The notes beneath the pieces are model-generated. The model had not been told where the DNA came from. It made no database searches and saw only the letters and a program-made list of their open reading frames with translations. DNA of 64,000 nt from Ceratopteris richardii (Eukaryota; Streptophyta; Polypodiopsida; Polypodiales; Pteridaceae). Both the position numbers and the translations under genes were made by a program. Location of the stretch: positions 97,003,012 through 97,067,011 of the forward strand of contig CM035432.1 in assembly GCA_020310875.1 (NCBI GenBank), in the 5' to 3' direction. Of the stretch, positions 12,601-26,590 are shown piece after piece (within the stretch, counting starts at the first letter, position 1; every line of letters begins with the position of its first letter).

Positions 12601-15600
12601 GTCCCCGTCAAGCTCAACGTCATATCCTGTAATCCAAGCATCTCCCGAAACTTCTTCAACTTCTCAGCTCGAAGTGCTTTGGTGAAAATATTAGCAACCT
12701 GCTCATCTGTTCTCACATAAGCAAGATCAATACCACCTATTAATACTATCTCTCTAATGAAGTGATAATGTACCTCGATATCCTTCATTCTAGCATGAAA
12801 AATAGGGTTTCGTGCTAATTGTATGGTGCTAAGATTATCACAATAGATACTAATAGGCTTTTGCACTTCCACATCTAAATCTGCAAGTAGCATCTCCAAC
12901 TATGATGCCTCACATGCTGCCATTGTAACACCTCTATACTCAGCCTCTATATTCAACAAAGCAACACTGGGTTGCTTCTAAGTGAGAATAGAAAGCCACT
13001 AGTAGATCTTCTATCTGGAGTACTACCAGCCCAATCTGCATTGGTGTATCCATGAACCTGCAAATCTACACCAGGTTCATAAAACAATGCATAATCCAAA
13101 ATAGCACTCACATAATGTAGGGTGCACCTTAGAGCATCCAAATGTGGCTTCTTGGGAACCTACATAAACCGACTTTCAAGTCCAACAATATAGCTTAGAT
13201 CAGGCCTTGTAATTGTGAGATATATAATACTTCCCACAATTTTCGTGTACATAGTAGCATTTTCCAATGCTTCACCTGAGGTAGCATCCAACTTCAAATT
13301 CTGATCTAACGGCATAGAAATTGGCTTACAATCAGTCATACCATACTTTTGCAGAATATTCAAGGTTCATGTCAAATTCCTACATAAGCAATTGATTTAC
13401 CTCTTTAATGCTTTCTTCTTTATCACCACCTACAATGAAGTCATCAAAATAAATAGCAATAATTGTGATGCCATCATCACCCTTCCTTGCATATAGTGAA
13501 TAATCTGCATCACACATAGAAAACCCAATGGTGGTTAAGTAATCAGCACTCCCTGCATACCATGCACGAGGAGCTTGCTTCAACCCATACAAAGCCTTTT
13601 GCAACTTGCAAACATATTCTGGATGCTTTGAATCTTCATATCCTTGTGGCTTGTCCATGTATACTTCTTCTTGTAACTCACCATGTAAGAAACCATTCTT
13701 CACATCCATCTGATGCAAAGTCCATCCCTTTGCTATAGTTAATGCAACAAGTGTTCTGACAATAGACATTTTAGCTACAGGGTTGAATGTTTCCTCATAA
13801 TCAATACCATATGTCTGTGCATATCCTTTTGCTACCAATCGTGCTTTGTACATGCTTATGCTACCATCAGCATTGTGTATTACCTTGTTAACCCACTTGG
13901 AGCCTATGGGTTTCTTTCCTTGTGTCCATGCAAGCAATTTTCATGTATCATTTCCATAAAGTGCAGCCATCTCCTCATCCATAGATTTTTCCCAATCTAC
14001 ATTACCAATTGCATCTTCAAAACAAGAAGGTTCAGCATCTTGTATTACCTTTGTCATGTAGGCACAATGGCGAGCCATGTAAGGCTATCATATGTCAATC
14101 GTTGCGCTGAATTACGCATCCTCGCAGATCTTCTTGGTCCTGGGTCACTTCTCCTTGTATCATCTGCATGTGCCTTTCTTACTCCTGGAGTCTTCACAGA
14201 GGGAAATCCAAGTTCCTCATCAAGACTCTTTTCTAAACTCTTTGAATCTCCATCAACATCTTCAAAACCTACACATGTTTTATGACCAGCAAAAAGCTTT
14301 TCTTTACCTTTCTTGGATGTATTTGATGATTTTGATGGACTAAAATTTCCACGCAATCTTCGACTCCATGGATTTGAGTTGGAAATATTGCTTGGTGATG
14401 CATCCATTCCACTCAAAACTTGAGATTATACACCTAATTTTTCAGCATTTTCTTTGTCATTTGCTTCAAGATGCACTCCTTTTTTGGCATCTGCATAGAA
14501 GCTTGACATTTCATCTCTCCTCGCCTTCACCTGTCGTGTGAGTGGGTTATAACATTTATATCCCTTTTGGTGAAGGGAGTATCCAATGAAGACACACTTT
14601 TCTGCTTTTGGATCAAGCTTCATCCTCAATTCATCTAGAACATGTACATATGCAATACAACCAAAAATGTTCAGATGTGATAAGTTTGGCATTTTACTTG
14701 TAAACTTCTCTTCAAGTGTAACTTGATGTACAACAACAGTCGCAGTCTGTTCATGATGTATACAGAAGTATGCACAGCTTCTGCCCAGTAACAATGAGCC
14801 ATATTCTTCTCAGCCACCAAGGCTCTCGCTATTTCTGCAATACATCTATTTTTGCATTCAACAACGCCATTCTGTTGTGGTGTGTACATGTATGAAAATT
14901 GATGCCGAATTCCATGATCTTTTAGAAAACTTTTTGAACTCATTTGACATGTATTCACCTCCTTCATCAAATCTTAATGTCTAAATGTACTTCCCTCTCT
15001 ACTTCTCCACCATAGCTTTAAATTTCTAGAAGTGAGTGAACACCTCACTCTTCTCTTTCATGAAATATACCCTTACTTTGTGTGTATGGTCATCAATGAA
15101 AGTAAGATAAAACCTGCCACCGCCCATAGATGTGGTCTTTGCTGGACCCCAAACGTCTGTATGTACTATTTCTAGTACATTCTCACTAACATGCATGTCA
15201 TGTGGAAATGATGCTCTTGACTGTTTACTGAATTTACATGTTGCACATATCTTTTGCATTTCTACAACTTTGAAATTTCGTAGTCCATGGACAATCTCCT
15301 TTGACTGCATCAATTTCAGCCTTTGCAAGTTTGTATGTCCAATTTGTTTGTGCCACATCTCTTTATTTGCAATAACTCCTGCACCTTTTGCAAACATGGT
15401 TGCATTCACTTCAGTGATCTTCACATTTAAGGTGAACATCGTACCCACTTTGTTTGCTTTGGCAACTAATCATCCATCTTGCTTGTACTCTTCTACATAT
15501 AATCCATCAGCATTGAACCTGACTTGTAATCCTTGGTCAACCATTTATCCAACAGAAACGAGATTCTTTGTTATATTTGGAACATGCAGCACATCAGCAA

Positions 15601-16769
15601 GATGTTTTACCTTTCCATCCTCCATAGATAGTTCTATGTTTCTTGTATGCTCAATAGGATGTGATGTGTCATCACCTATTTCAACATATCTAGGAACTGG
15701 AAATTTCTACAAAGTACTAAACCATTTTGCATGACTAGTAATGTGATTTGAAGCACCTAAATCAACATACCATACATTATCATTCAATTTTGAAGCACCA
15801 GCAAACATCGTATTCATCATGTGATGTTGAACAATGAATAGATTCTCAGAATCATCTGTACTTGTGGATGCATAGTTGTTTTGTTGTCTTGTATTATTTT
15901 GATTCCTCAACCTACAATCACGTTCAAAGTGTCTAGGTTTACCATAATTCCAACATCCTTTACTATCATTACCTGCATCATTTGTTTGGAAATTTCTATG
16001 ACCTCTTTGGCTCCCCCTGCCTCGAAACTGTCCTCTTCCTCCTACAGGATTCTGTTGTTGACCTTGGACTTGGTTACTATTTCCTCTTCCACTTTCGAAA
16101 CCTCTACCTCTGCCTCTTCCTCTGCCAAAGTAGAATACCTACTCAGAACTGGGTTTTCCTTTGGAGTTTGAATCCTTACCAAGATTCTTTTCTTCAATAA
16201 TCAGCATGGATACCAAATCAGCAAAATTCAAAATATTTTCCTTGGTCTGTATAGAAGTTCTGAACTGCTTATATGCAGCTCCTAAACCACAAAGGCACAC
16301 TTCCACCTTATCATCATCATCTACATTCACGCCAATAGATGCAAGTGACTCACATATGCTTTTGATTTTCAAATTCTAATCAAGTACCAACATGCCCTTC
16401 TTCTGCAATGTATGCACCTCATTCTTGAGTTGCAATTTCCATGCCTTTGTATTGGTCTCATACAATGTGACCAAACTGTTCCAAGCCTCTTTCAGAGCCT
16501 TGGCATCCTATATGTGTCCAATTATGCTATCCTCTATGCTAATAGATAGCCACTACATTACCTTTCATGCTCCATTCCTCATATGCTCTTACCTAGTCTA
16601 CAGTCTGATTCCTCTCTAGCAACTGCGAAGCATTTTCGTTATCTCCTTCGATGTATTTCCAGTAGTCTTTTCCCATAAGGAAATGCATCATTATGAATCT
16701 CCATGCATGGAAGTTGTTCTTGTCTAGCTTATTGCTCATAAGTTGACTCATTCCATCTACGTTTGCCAT
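12561..16769 (-). pseudogene. Copia C1 gag-pol polyprotein, degenerate
   Basis: Read from the ATG at 16769: Gag (MANVDGMSQLMSNKLDKNNF), zinc knuckle near 15930, protease (LGASNHITSHAKWFSTL), integrase with an HTDVWGP-type motif (15026-15448) and TPQQNGVVECKNR (14671-14970), reverse transcriptase (13380-13937) and RNase H (12561-13141). RT keeps KARLVAKGYAQ and LYGLKQAPRAWY, and its catalytic box reads YFDD. The zinc knuckle is CWNYGKPRHFERDC, with Tyr where the second Cys should be. Several stops and frameshifts break the frame, so it is dead as a protein. Order integrase before RT defines Copia. Confidence 0.9.
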
Positions 16770-17145
16770 TTCTATAGCAGGTCAAAATATTGCAAAACAC
16801 TACAAGTAGCACTTCTGCTTGAACACTATTGCATTATGACGTGAAAGTTTGATCTCAAAAAAACATAATTTTTGTGTATCAATAGTACACGGAATCGATT
16901 GAAATTTTGGAACTGGAATATATGAGTCTTTCCAAACACGAAGCAAGTTACAATTTCTGAAAGTGACTTGGTTTTCCTATGGGCCCCACATTAGGCTCAA
17001 AATATTTTGAGGTCTTCTACCTTCACGCCGGTTTTCGTAGCAAACGGAGGTCGTTTGTAAATCGTGTTTTCTCCACACTTTGCTGCATACTCTTCACTGT
17101 CGCCTTCTCCACGAGCTCTCTACAACCACACTGGCTTTGATACCA

Positions 17146-17512
17146 TGTCACGAGGAAGGAAATAAGGAAGAGAGCTCACAAACACACTCTCAAAATCAAA
17201 GAGAAGCACACACTCAGATTGAGGCACGAAAGAATGATCTTCTTCTTCTTCTTCTTCTTCTATTACATAAAAAGGAATGTACAAGAATGACCCAAAACAA
17301 GAATACAAGTGCAATATATAAAGACTAGTACATAAGGAAAAACCTAATGTCCGCAAATGAGTGAGCTGGCAAGAAACAAATGTGCCATCACTCTCGAAAG
17401 CTCAATGAAGTATCCCTGACATACATCGGTGTGACCACTATACATGTCAGAGAAACGAAAAACGGATACATGTCAGCTTGGATCATCACATGTTGAGCTT
17501 GATATCTCAACA
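17146..17512 (-). repeat. 5' LTR of Copia C1
   Basis: Right-hand LTR, first in coding orientation. The sequence on its inner side, read on the minus strand, is TGGTATCAAAGC, an initiator-Met tRNA binding site. Confidence 0.93.
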
Positions 17513-18383
17513 ATCATTTGCACCATGGGGGATCCCGCGAATTTTGTTAGCTTTTACATTGGTCTGCACTCCATAGTGTAGGATTTGCCACATAAGCAAA
17601 ACATTTTTTATCTCGATGAGGGGGTGCCACAAGGATTGGAACTGAAAGTCCCACCTCTAGCCTAGCCAATCCAGACACCACTTCCTATCGAGCATGACAT
17701 GAAATTCCCCATCCTTCTTCAATCTCAAAATTTTCTTAAGGCCATTGCCATTGTGCCATCTCAGACCCTTAGGGTGAGAAGAGTCTTGACCAATGAAGAG
17801 GTGATTCCTTGAGCAGTCCCAAGCACTAAATTTGCTCTACAATACAGGCCATTCTTCATAATCCGCTCTTTTGATCAGATCAATGTCCTTGAATCTAATC
17901 GAGTAACAAGTTTCTTGGTTCCAAAGGTGTTTCCACAAGTGAAAGCCTTTGTTCCAAAGCTTCCTAGATTTTTGGAGGTTCCAAGGCTCTACACTTTTGA
18001 TGCCATTGATAGGGAACTAGATGGAATCATTTTGTCTAATACCGGCTGCCCATCTCCAATCTTCACTAATTTTAATAAATTGTTTAACCTTGTTCCAAAT
18101 CTTCCATAGATAACAAATCAAGCTTGAACCTTTGGGAGTCATCAGAAATGGGGAGAAAAAAACAGTGAGAAGGCCAAAGCCCTTCCAACCCAAGAGACCC
18201 ACAAGCTTAAAAGCACTCCTATTTCTAAAAATAAGCTTGGCCCAAGAGGCATCACTATTGCACCATGCTTTAATTAACCATTTAACCACTAACTTATTGG
18301 TTTCCTTGGATGTCTAGAATGTCCAAACCACCTTGATCCTTTTGGATAATGCAAGTAGTCCATTTAATTTTGGGGATACCCCT
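17513..18383 (-). pseudogene. LINE-3 ORF2, middle segment
   Basis: Minus-strand LINE coding remnant corresponding to LINE-2 from NFLWTG through the zf-RVT region. Clear words are WLIKAWCNSDASWAKLIFRN and KGSSLICYLWKIWNK. It joins 12218 leftward across Copia C1 and 23679 rightward across Copia C2. Multiple stops. Confidence 0.85.
18379..18383. repeat. Target-site duplication of Copia C2, left (CCCCT)
   Basis: CCCCT lies before 18384 and again at 23679-23683. Confidence 0.88.
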
Positions 18384-19438
18384 TGTTGGAGGACATGGTG
18401 GATAGTCTTTAGAGATGAAGTGGTGCTGCAAAACCCTACTTCATACTAGCCAAGAACAAGTGTTGGATAGTGTAGTAGGCCTCTTTCGCTTCCCAATGAT
18501 AAAAAATAATCACTTATGTGCTTTGGAACATGATCCACTAATCAATGGATCCAAACAAATGAGTAGGAAGTTGATCCAAGATCATAGACTTGCTATTTTA
18601 GTCTCTCCACCTGTTGAGTAGAATGAACAATGCTCTCAATCTGCTAGCAATTAGCCAAATTCCTTTTGGTGGTATCTAACTAACGTAGATAGATACCAAT
18701 CATGAGTTATTTCAATAAAGAAGATGGACTACACACTGAGAATAATGCTTAGCAAGTTACAAGACTTGTTTGATATTTTTGGGATGCTTCAGAATATGGA
18801 CCAGAGAGTGATAATATGAAGATATATCACGATTAAGAGAACCAATGATAATGAAACTTTGTAGCTATGAAGTAGAAAGCATGATGATTCTATAGCACTT
18901 TAAATCATATCAAATGATCAACCATACACTAAGAACAAGCTCTGAGAATTTCAGTGTTCTAAGATGTTCATAACAGAGAAGTGAGGTAGAGATATGACCA
19001 ATGTGTATGTATTCAATCACATAGTAATACAATGTCATTGGCAATATTCAATTGCCCAATGTGAGGGTTGAGAAGTGGCTATGAGAGGATCATACTAATC
19101 ACTTAAGTCCCTCTCAAGAGGATCTCATAATCATATACTTCTAATCTCTATTATCTGCAAGTATTTTTTTATCCTCTTTTATCGTTTAAGTTGGAGCCAA
19201 TCTTTGCATTCAAATTCAAATGTTCACCTAAAAGTAAATCCTAAACTATAGGATTTATTCTCTCATCAAGTAACTCGAGATTTGATTCCATCTAACACCT
19301 CATGGAATTAGTGCCTCTAACATATGCACTTTTACATGGGTAAAAATAATTGATTTTACAAGGGAATGATCATATGTGACTATGTGAAATACATGCTAAT
19401 TATCGAAGTATGTAGGCTTGGATTCTCTTGCAACAACA
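18384..19438 (-). repeat. 3' LTR of Copia C2
   Basis: About 1,055 bp, roughly 90% identical by eye to 22622-23678. Confidence 0.9.
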
Positions 19439-19468
19439 GCTCCCCCTCAAGCCTACAATACTTGATCT

Positions 19469-22400
19469 TCATTCCACCTTGATCTCTTGCAAACCAATCA
19501 TCATATTGAACCTATTTATCTTAGTTCCATCCAAAGACTTTGTGAGTATATCTTGAAAATAAGTTGATACATAGGAGAATTGAATGTCCTTGCTAAGTAA
19601 TTTCTCTCTTACATAATGATAGTGCACTTCACTATGCTTAGTCCTTGCATGATATATAAGACTAGCAACCAAATGAAGTTAACTAGTGTTGTCTGCAAAA
19701 ATCATTGGAGTGTAGTGTTGCATTGCTAAGCCTCTATATTTTGACTCTTTAGATGCCAATGCCACACTTGGTTGCTTCTTTCATGACCATGATATTAGCT
19801 TTGAACCTCTTCCATTATTTGAGCTTTAACCTACTTGATGCCATTAGCATCATTCCCTGTAATGATAATGTCATCCACATAGACACATAAGTAAATAACT
19901 TCAGATTTGGTTTTCTTTGTGAATAAAGAAGAATCTGATTTGCTAGCAACAAATCCTTGATCCTACAAATATGTAACAAGCCTATGATTCCAAGCTCTAG
20001 GAGCTTGCTTTAGACCATAGAGTGTCTTCCTTAGCTTGAACCTTGTTTGTCCTTATCTTCATACCTTGTTGGTTGAGCCATGTACACTTCTTCTGAGATC
20101 CATCCATTTAGGAATGCATTCTTAACATTTAACTAATATAGGTTCCAATTCTTAGAAGTAGCAACACTTACCAAAATCCTAATTGCTAGCATCTTAGCCA
20201 TAGGTGAAAACGTTTCTTCATAATCCTCTCCATCGGTTTGAGCGAACCAAAACCATCCGAATTCTTCTTGATTTTATATATCCACCTAGATCATATTACC
20301 TTCATGCTTAGCTTCTTGGGAACCAAATCCCAAGTATTATTTTCTTGAAGTGCTTCAACTTCTTCCTCCATGGCTTTTCTCCATTCTTTCTTCTCATTAG
20401 CTTCTTCAAATGAAGAAGGTTCTTCTATCATAGAGTCTTTAGTGATGTACATAGAATGCTTGGTTACTAATGATGTGTCATAGCCATACATTATGGGTTT
20501 TTTACTCTTCGTTTCAGATCTTCTTATTGCTTGGTTGGAGGACTCTAGAACGTCTTCCAATTGCTTGAACTTGGTCTTGCCTTTTGACTACCAAGCCTTG
20601 AAGTCAATTTGTTCTTAATCCTCTGAATTGACTTCTCTTGGTATTTGTTGATCTTCTTGAGTGAGAGTTGGAAAATCACTTTCTAAATCATAAGGTAACT
20701 TGATCTTCCTACAATCATCTTCAAACCATGAAATATTTTCATCAAACACTACATCCCTACTAACTTTAAAACCTTTCTTAGTGGGATTGTATAACCTATA
20801 TCCCTTCTCGTTTTGGTCATAGCTAATGAATATACACTTTTCAACTTTTGGATCAAGCTTCCCTCTAATGTGTGAGGGAATATGTGCATAAGCAGTGCAC
20901 CCAAAGATTTTACAATGGTCGAATGAGGGTCTCCTACCATTCCATGCCTCATATGGTGTCATTCCATCCAAGGATTTTGGATGGGAGCCTATTAATCAAG
21001 TATGTGGCTGTGGAAAAAGCCTCTACCCATAGGTAATTTGGTAGTTTCGTTTCATTCAACATTGATCTTGCAGCCTCTACTATTAGTCTATTCCTCCTCT
21101 CTAGTACTCCAGTTCTGGAGTGTATCTTGTTGTGACCTCTCTCTTTACACCTTTTGCATGTAAGAATGAGTCAAATTCATGTGAGAGGTACTCACCACCT
21201 CCATCACATCTGATCCTCTTCAAGCTTCTACTCGTTTGGCTCTCAACCAATGCCAAATACTTTTTGAAACACGTAAATACTTCATCTTTATGCTTCATGA
21301 AATAAATAATTGTCCATCTATTGCAATCATCTATAAAGAGTCTACCAGATTTCTCACCTTTTGCAATCCTCTTGAAGCCTTGTTGAGGGTCTTCTACATA
21401 TGCTCTGTGCCTTGTGAATCTGACCTATAAGCCTTTCTCAACAATCTGCCGAACACTTATTAGGTTTTTTGTTATGATTGGCGCATATAAAACCTTACTT
21501 AAGAGGTTCATGTTACCATCAGAGCTAGAGATATCGATGTCATGTTCATGATCAATAATGAATCCTCTTGGTCTTATGTTTAGTTGCTATAATCTCTTCT
21601 ACCTCTGAAGCCTCCCTGGTAGTTGTTTTTGTAGCCTTGATTGTAGTTGTGATGGTAATTACTTCCTCCATTGTTGAACTTGCCTCTAGATTGTCCATAG
21701 CTCCCTCTATGGAAGCTCTTTCCCTTTGATTCTTTGTTTTCCTGAAATATTCTTATGTGGTGTGATTGGTTAGACCACAGATTTTGCAAATTGAAGTGTT
21801 GTAAGATCTCCCCCTACCTTGTGTTCCTCCTCTATCCCTTCCTCTAGTACCTCTTCCTCTACCTATGAAGTTCACTTGAGAGGTGCTAGTCTCTTATTCA
21901 TTCTTCTTGCCTTTACCTTTATCCTTAGATTTATTTCTATCTGTATAAAGGGCAGATTATTGATTACCTCTAGAGTTGTCTCCATTCTTGATGAGCTTTG
22001 TTTCATGGGTGAAGAGTTGCCTCATCTATGTGTTGAGGTCAGGTATTTGCATATCCATATAAAGATCCATTGTTGTGGTGAAGGACTGCCACTTGTCATC
22101 AGCTTTGATGACATTTATGATTTGCCTTACTATATGTTCTTCTTCTATCTCCTCTCCAATGCTTGCAAATTGTTCAGCAACATCCTTCATTTTGGTCACA
22201 TAATCAGCTACACTTTGCTTTGGTTGCTTTTTTAGGGTTGTAAAATCCATCCATAGCTGGTTTTTCCTAGCTCTTGTATTTGATGAGAAGTATGAAGAAA
22301 GTACTTCCCAATTCTCTTGGGATTTCTTTCAATTCTTCATGTGAGGTAATAATAAATGAGATATTGAGTTAAGTAGATAAGACTTGGCAAGAGCATCTAT

Positions 22401-22560
22401 CGCACACCATGTATTGAACCTTTCTTGTTCTTCCCTTGTGGATTGATGTTTGCTCTTGAATGTTGGCATTTCTTCATCTCCTCATATGTATCCATATAAA
22501 TTTCTTCCTTGGAGGTACGCTTGCATCCTTAGTGACCATGTTGGGTAGTTGCTTCTGTCC
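19469..22560 (-). pseudogene. Copia C2 gag-pol polyprotein, degenerate
   Basis: Minus-strand order: Gag (22026-22250, with KKQPKQSVADYVTKMKDVAE, a UBN2-type gag segment), a glycine/asparagine-rich zinc-knuckle region (21580-21789), integrase (RIRCDGGGEYLSHEFDSF at 21101-21298; YEAWNGRRPSFDHCKIFGC at 20615-20971), the start of reverse transcriptase near 20291-20560, and RNase H (19469-19672, TKHSEVHYHYVREKLLSKD). The RT between 19700 and 20290 is broken by stops and frameshifts. The family is close to C3, C4 and D. No intact enzyme remains. Confidence 0.87.
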
Positions 22561-22621
22561 AGTTTTTCAATGAATGATGGAAATATGTCTCCCATCTTGC
22601 TTGTTGTTGCTATGATACCAC

Positions 22622-23678
22622 TCTTGGAGCTAGAGATGGCGGATAGCCTTTAGAGATGAAGTGGTGTTGCAAAGCCTTTCTTCACACGAGCCAAGAACAA
22701 GTGGTTGAAAGTGTAATAGGCCTCCTTAGCTTCCTAATGATCACAAATAATCACTTATGAGCTTTGGAACATGGTCCACTAATCAATGGATCAAAAGAGA
22801 TGAGTAGGAAGTTGATCCAAGATCATAAACTTGTTATTTTAGTCTTTGCACATGTTTAGTAGAATTAACAGTGCTCTCAAACTGCTAGAAATTAGTCAAA
22901 TTCCTTTTCCTAGTATCTAACTAACAAAGATAGCTACCCATCATTATTTATTTAAATAAAAAATATGGACTACACGCTAAGAATGATGGTTAGCAAGTTA
23001 CAAGACTGGCCCTACATTTTCGGGGTGCTTCAGACTATAGACTAGAGAGCAATGATATGAGGATATCTCATGATTAAGAGAATCAATAAGAATTAAACTT
23101 TGTAGATATGAAGTAGATGGTACGATGATTCTATAGCACTTTAAATCACATCAAATGATCAACCATGCACTAAGAACAAGCTCTGAGAAGTTTAGTGTTC
23201 TGAGATGGTCATAGCATAGAAGTGAGGTAGAGATATGATCAATGTGTATGTATTAAATCACATAGTAATACAATGCCATTGGCAATATTCAATTGCACAA
23301 TGTGAGGGTAAAGAAGTGGCTATGAGATGAGCCCACTAATCACTTAAGTCCCTCTCAAGGTGATCTCATAATTGGGATCTTCTAAACTCTCTTATCTGCG
23401 AGTCTTTTTAATCCTCTTTTATAGTTTAAGTTGGAGCCAATCTTTGAATTCAAATTCAAATGCTCACCTAAAAGTGAATCCTAAATTATAGGATTTATTT
23501 CCTCATCAAGTAACTTGAGATTTGATTCCATCTGACTCCTCATGGAATTAGTGCCTCTAACATATGCACTTTTACATGGGTAAAAGTAATTGATTTTACA
23601 AGGGAATGATCATATGTGACTATATGAAATACATGCTAATCATCCAAGTATGTTGGCTTGGATTCTCTTGCACAAACA
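22622..23678 (-). repeat. 5' LTR of Copia C2
   Basis: About 1,057 bp. It is followed on the minus strand by the primer-binding site around 22608-22621. Confidence 0.9.
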
Positions 23679-24062
23679 CCCCTTCTAGAGGGTCACTCGT
23701 CTAGAGGAAGTTCTTACAAATTCTCTCTAGTTTGAAGATCTCTTGGTCGTTTGGACTCCAGTAGGAGAGAGAGTAAATCATCAAGGAGACAAGGAATGTG
23801 TTAATCACCATAGCATGTCCAGCTAGATTAATCTCCATACCTTTCCAGTACATAAGCTTGCTTTTGAGCTTAGAGAGAGCAAAGCTCCCTTGCTGTCCCA
23901 TCAAAACATCAAATCCCATTGGAATACCCAAGAAGTGAAAGATTTGACCACTAGGGATCAACTTACAACCATTGTCAATATGAAATTGAGGCATATGCCC
24001 AATAATTGCCATGAATGTGGTTTCAAGAATGATTTATTTTGGATCCTGAAGCCTCCCAAAAA
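23679..24062 (-). pseudogene. LINE-3 ORF2, 5'-most segment present
   Basis: Minus-strand reverse-transcriptase remnant matching LINE-2 from FCVASGSKINHAKTAF to ERICRNFLWTG. Recognisable words: SGSKINHS, IPSGQIFHFLGIPMGFD, MYWKGMEINLAGHAMVINTF. The Trp of NFLWTG is a stop here. Homology fades near 24062, probably the 5' truncation point. Confidence 0.83.
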
Positions 24063-25732
24063 GTATTCTGACAATTCCAAAAAGTATTAATGCTTAACAT
24101 GTCATTATTATTGCATGGTGGATATGGACCTTCATGCACTAGGGAGACAACAAGGGAAGACAATCAGACATACTACGCTATACATCATTATGGATACGAA
24201 CCATAAGATGAAACAAGAAAATGATGGTACAAATACCAAGAAACAAGAAACTTCTAAACTACCTATAAGAAACCAAACACACATCAAAGGCCATATTGGT
24301 GATGCAAGAAGAGAGAGAATTAGCTCATTAGGTCAGAGCCATATTTATACAATTTGATTGGATCTCAAATGACTTTCACACTCACTCTTCTAAACCCTCC
24401 AAATAGACCTTAGGCTCATCATATGAAAATGTGACCCTAACATTGGCATGCATGGTGGACCCAAACTACCGCTATCCTTGATTGGTATTACCCCCTCAAA
24501 AATATGAAAATTACATGGAAACCATTTATAGGTTGGGCACCTTTATACAACATGAAATAAAACCATAATCAACACACCTAGTCTCTAAGAATGCCTCAAT
24601 TCATGAGCCTCCACATCTCTTATATGCGAGGACACTGGTTCCATCATACTCACCAAAACCAAATGCATCAAGTAAGTTCCTCTCATCTAGTCCAACCCAT
24701 CAAAACAAAATCTCCAAAAAATAAGGACTTAGTCCATAGACAATGTCCATGTCGATCTCCATAGTGCAAAAATGATAGCACCTCCCTTGAGATACACTCG
24801 TCCAACTCCAAGAGCATAGCCAACACTAGTAGCAACTTGTTTAAACAAGATGTATATGTGCACACATTATCATGCTCTAACCTTATGAACAAGGCTTGCA
24901 AACCAAAGTGCATGGTCAAACCAAGGTATGGAGCACAAACGATGCCCAAAACATGTCCAAAACTATAAGTAATGTGTAAGGCAAAGCAAAGTTCCTAGAA
25001 TTGAATCCAAGGTATGCAAATACACTACACACAACTCATAGTCTGCCCTCCTATATGCATTAGCATGAACTACAAGAGTGACATAATTACATCATAGCCA
25101 TATGTCTTTCTACAATGCAGTAAGTGTAAATCTTCAAGAGGAATGGATAACTTTATCTTGAAACTGATCATCTTCAAATTGTGCTTCTTTGTTGCATATT
25201 CTTTGCCTCATGAGTACATAAATCATCAAATGTAATGATCAAGCTCCTTGGGTTAGTATGATTAGTATCAAATAACAATGAATATATGAAGATACAAACC
25301 ACCATGAAGGCATGTATCCCATAGTCCCACATCATCCACTACTCAAAACATGCAAACCAGGAAAGGAGGGAGAAAAGAACATCCGTGAATGCTTCTATTG
25401 AATCAATGCTACCTCACATTCACAATCTACATGGAGTGTTTCTACCGACTTAATGCTACCTCACAATCTCTCATAACTGAAAACACACAATTGAGTGCTT
25501 CTATTGAGTGAACACTGCCTTGCACTCTCACAACATCATGCAAATTGGCATATCCTCCTATTGAGGAGAAGCCATGGTCCTCTCTCACAACCCATGCATT
25601 GCTTTCCATACAACATGCCAAAAGCATACAACTCAGAACACAATGTTCATGGGATAGGGTCTCCATGACTCAAGCACAACCCTAAAATATCGACGAATTG
25701 TGATAGACAACATATGAGAAAATATTGTTATG
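24063..25732. other. Non-coding interval
   Basis: No supported gene. Scattered frames of 60-90 codons lack any motif. Confidence 0.5.
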
Positions 25733-26590
25733 GCTTGTAAGAAAAAAAATGTCCCTATGTATGTATGTGCAATAGCTTGGAGGCTCCTGCTCCTAAGACA
25801 CCCAAAGAAGTGATGCGGTTTTTGGGCCAAATCCGTTGGCATGGGTGACATTTGTGTTGGCTTGCTCATCTAGCAACACCACTTAATCGATTGATAATCA
25901 GTAGCCCTCATCAGTTTGAATGGACCAAAGTGTGCCAACTTTCTTTCAACCGGCTGAAATCATTGTTAACGTACGCTCCCATTTTACAAGTGCCAAATTG
26001 GGAATTACCATTTCATGTCTTTGTGGATGCATCCGACATTGCAATTGGCAGTGTGTTGATGCATCAAACGGATAAATGGTTCTGTCTAGTATATTAAGTG
26101 AGCCGTAGATTTGCCTCGGAAGAGCGCAACTATTCAGTCACTGAATGTGAATGTCTTGGATTAGTGTATTCGGTGAAGAAATTTCGGCATTATTAATTAG
26201 GATGATGCTTCACTTTCCATGTCGATCACGTAGCCTTGGTGTACCTTGTTCGCCAACAACATTTGGGAGGCAGGCTTTACGGTCTCTGGATGAACAGCAC
26301 CTCGAGAGTTTTCTGGTGTTGTAGAAAGTTCAGCTCACACAAGCAAGAACTCATGATCGTTTTCTTAAAACCCTCGTGTTTACCACCAACCAATTAGTGC
26401 TCTTGTATAATGCTAAATCTAACCGATCTACCGGACAGTTTAAATTGCGATGGTTCGGTCCATACCGCATTGCCGAACAAGTGGAACCCGCAACTTTTCG
26501 GTTATCCATCCTCCATGGTACTCACTTCCCTAAATCGATTAATGGATCAAAGCTTCGTCCGTATTGTCCATCGTCTTCATTGTCATGATG
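25733..26590 (+). pseudogene. Ty3/Gypsy pol remnant (RT end, RNase H start, integrase end)
   Basis: Two separated Gypsy signatures. At 25760-26097 the frame reads from a broken LEAPAPKTPKEVMRFLGQIR through ATPLNRLI, FEWTKVCQLSFNRLKSLLTY, APILQVPNWELPFHVFVDAS and GSVLMHQTDK, the end of RT and start of RNase H. At 26376-26588 the words NQLVLLYNAKSNRSTGQFKL, RWFGPYRI and NGSKLRPY give the integrase C-terminus. The core integrase between them is deleted, so the element is defective. In an intact element these enzymes copy and insert the retrotransposon. Confidence 0.8.

Larger units (their letters stand above)
12219..17512 (-). mobile_element. Ty1/Copia retrotransposon C1, complete structure
   Basis: LTRs at 12219-12600 and 17146-17512, beginning TGTTGAGATATC and ending TGACA on the coding strand. 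The primer-binding site TGGTATCAAAGC adjoins the 5' LTR. The 5-bp target duplication ATCAT is perfect. The element is inserted into LINE-3. Confidence 0.93.
18384..23678 (-). mobile_element. Ty1/Copia retrotransposon C2, complete structure
   Basis: LTRs of ~1.05 kb at 18384-19438 and 22622-23678, target duplication CCCCT, polypurine tract GAGGGGGAGC next to the 3' LTR, and a primer-binding site TGGTATCATAGC next to the 5' LTR. Inserted in the LINE-3 reverse transcriptase: removing it restores the LINE frame order. Confidence 0.92.

Noticed and set aside
15132..15734. 200-codon plus-strand frame
   Set aside because: Antisense shadow of Copia C1 integrase.
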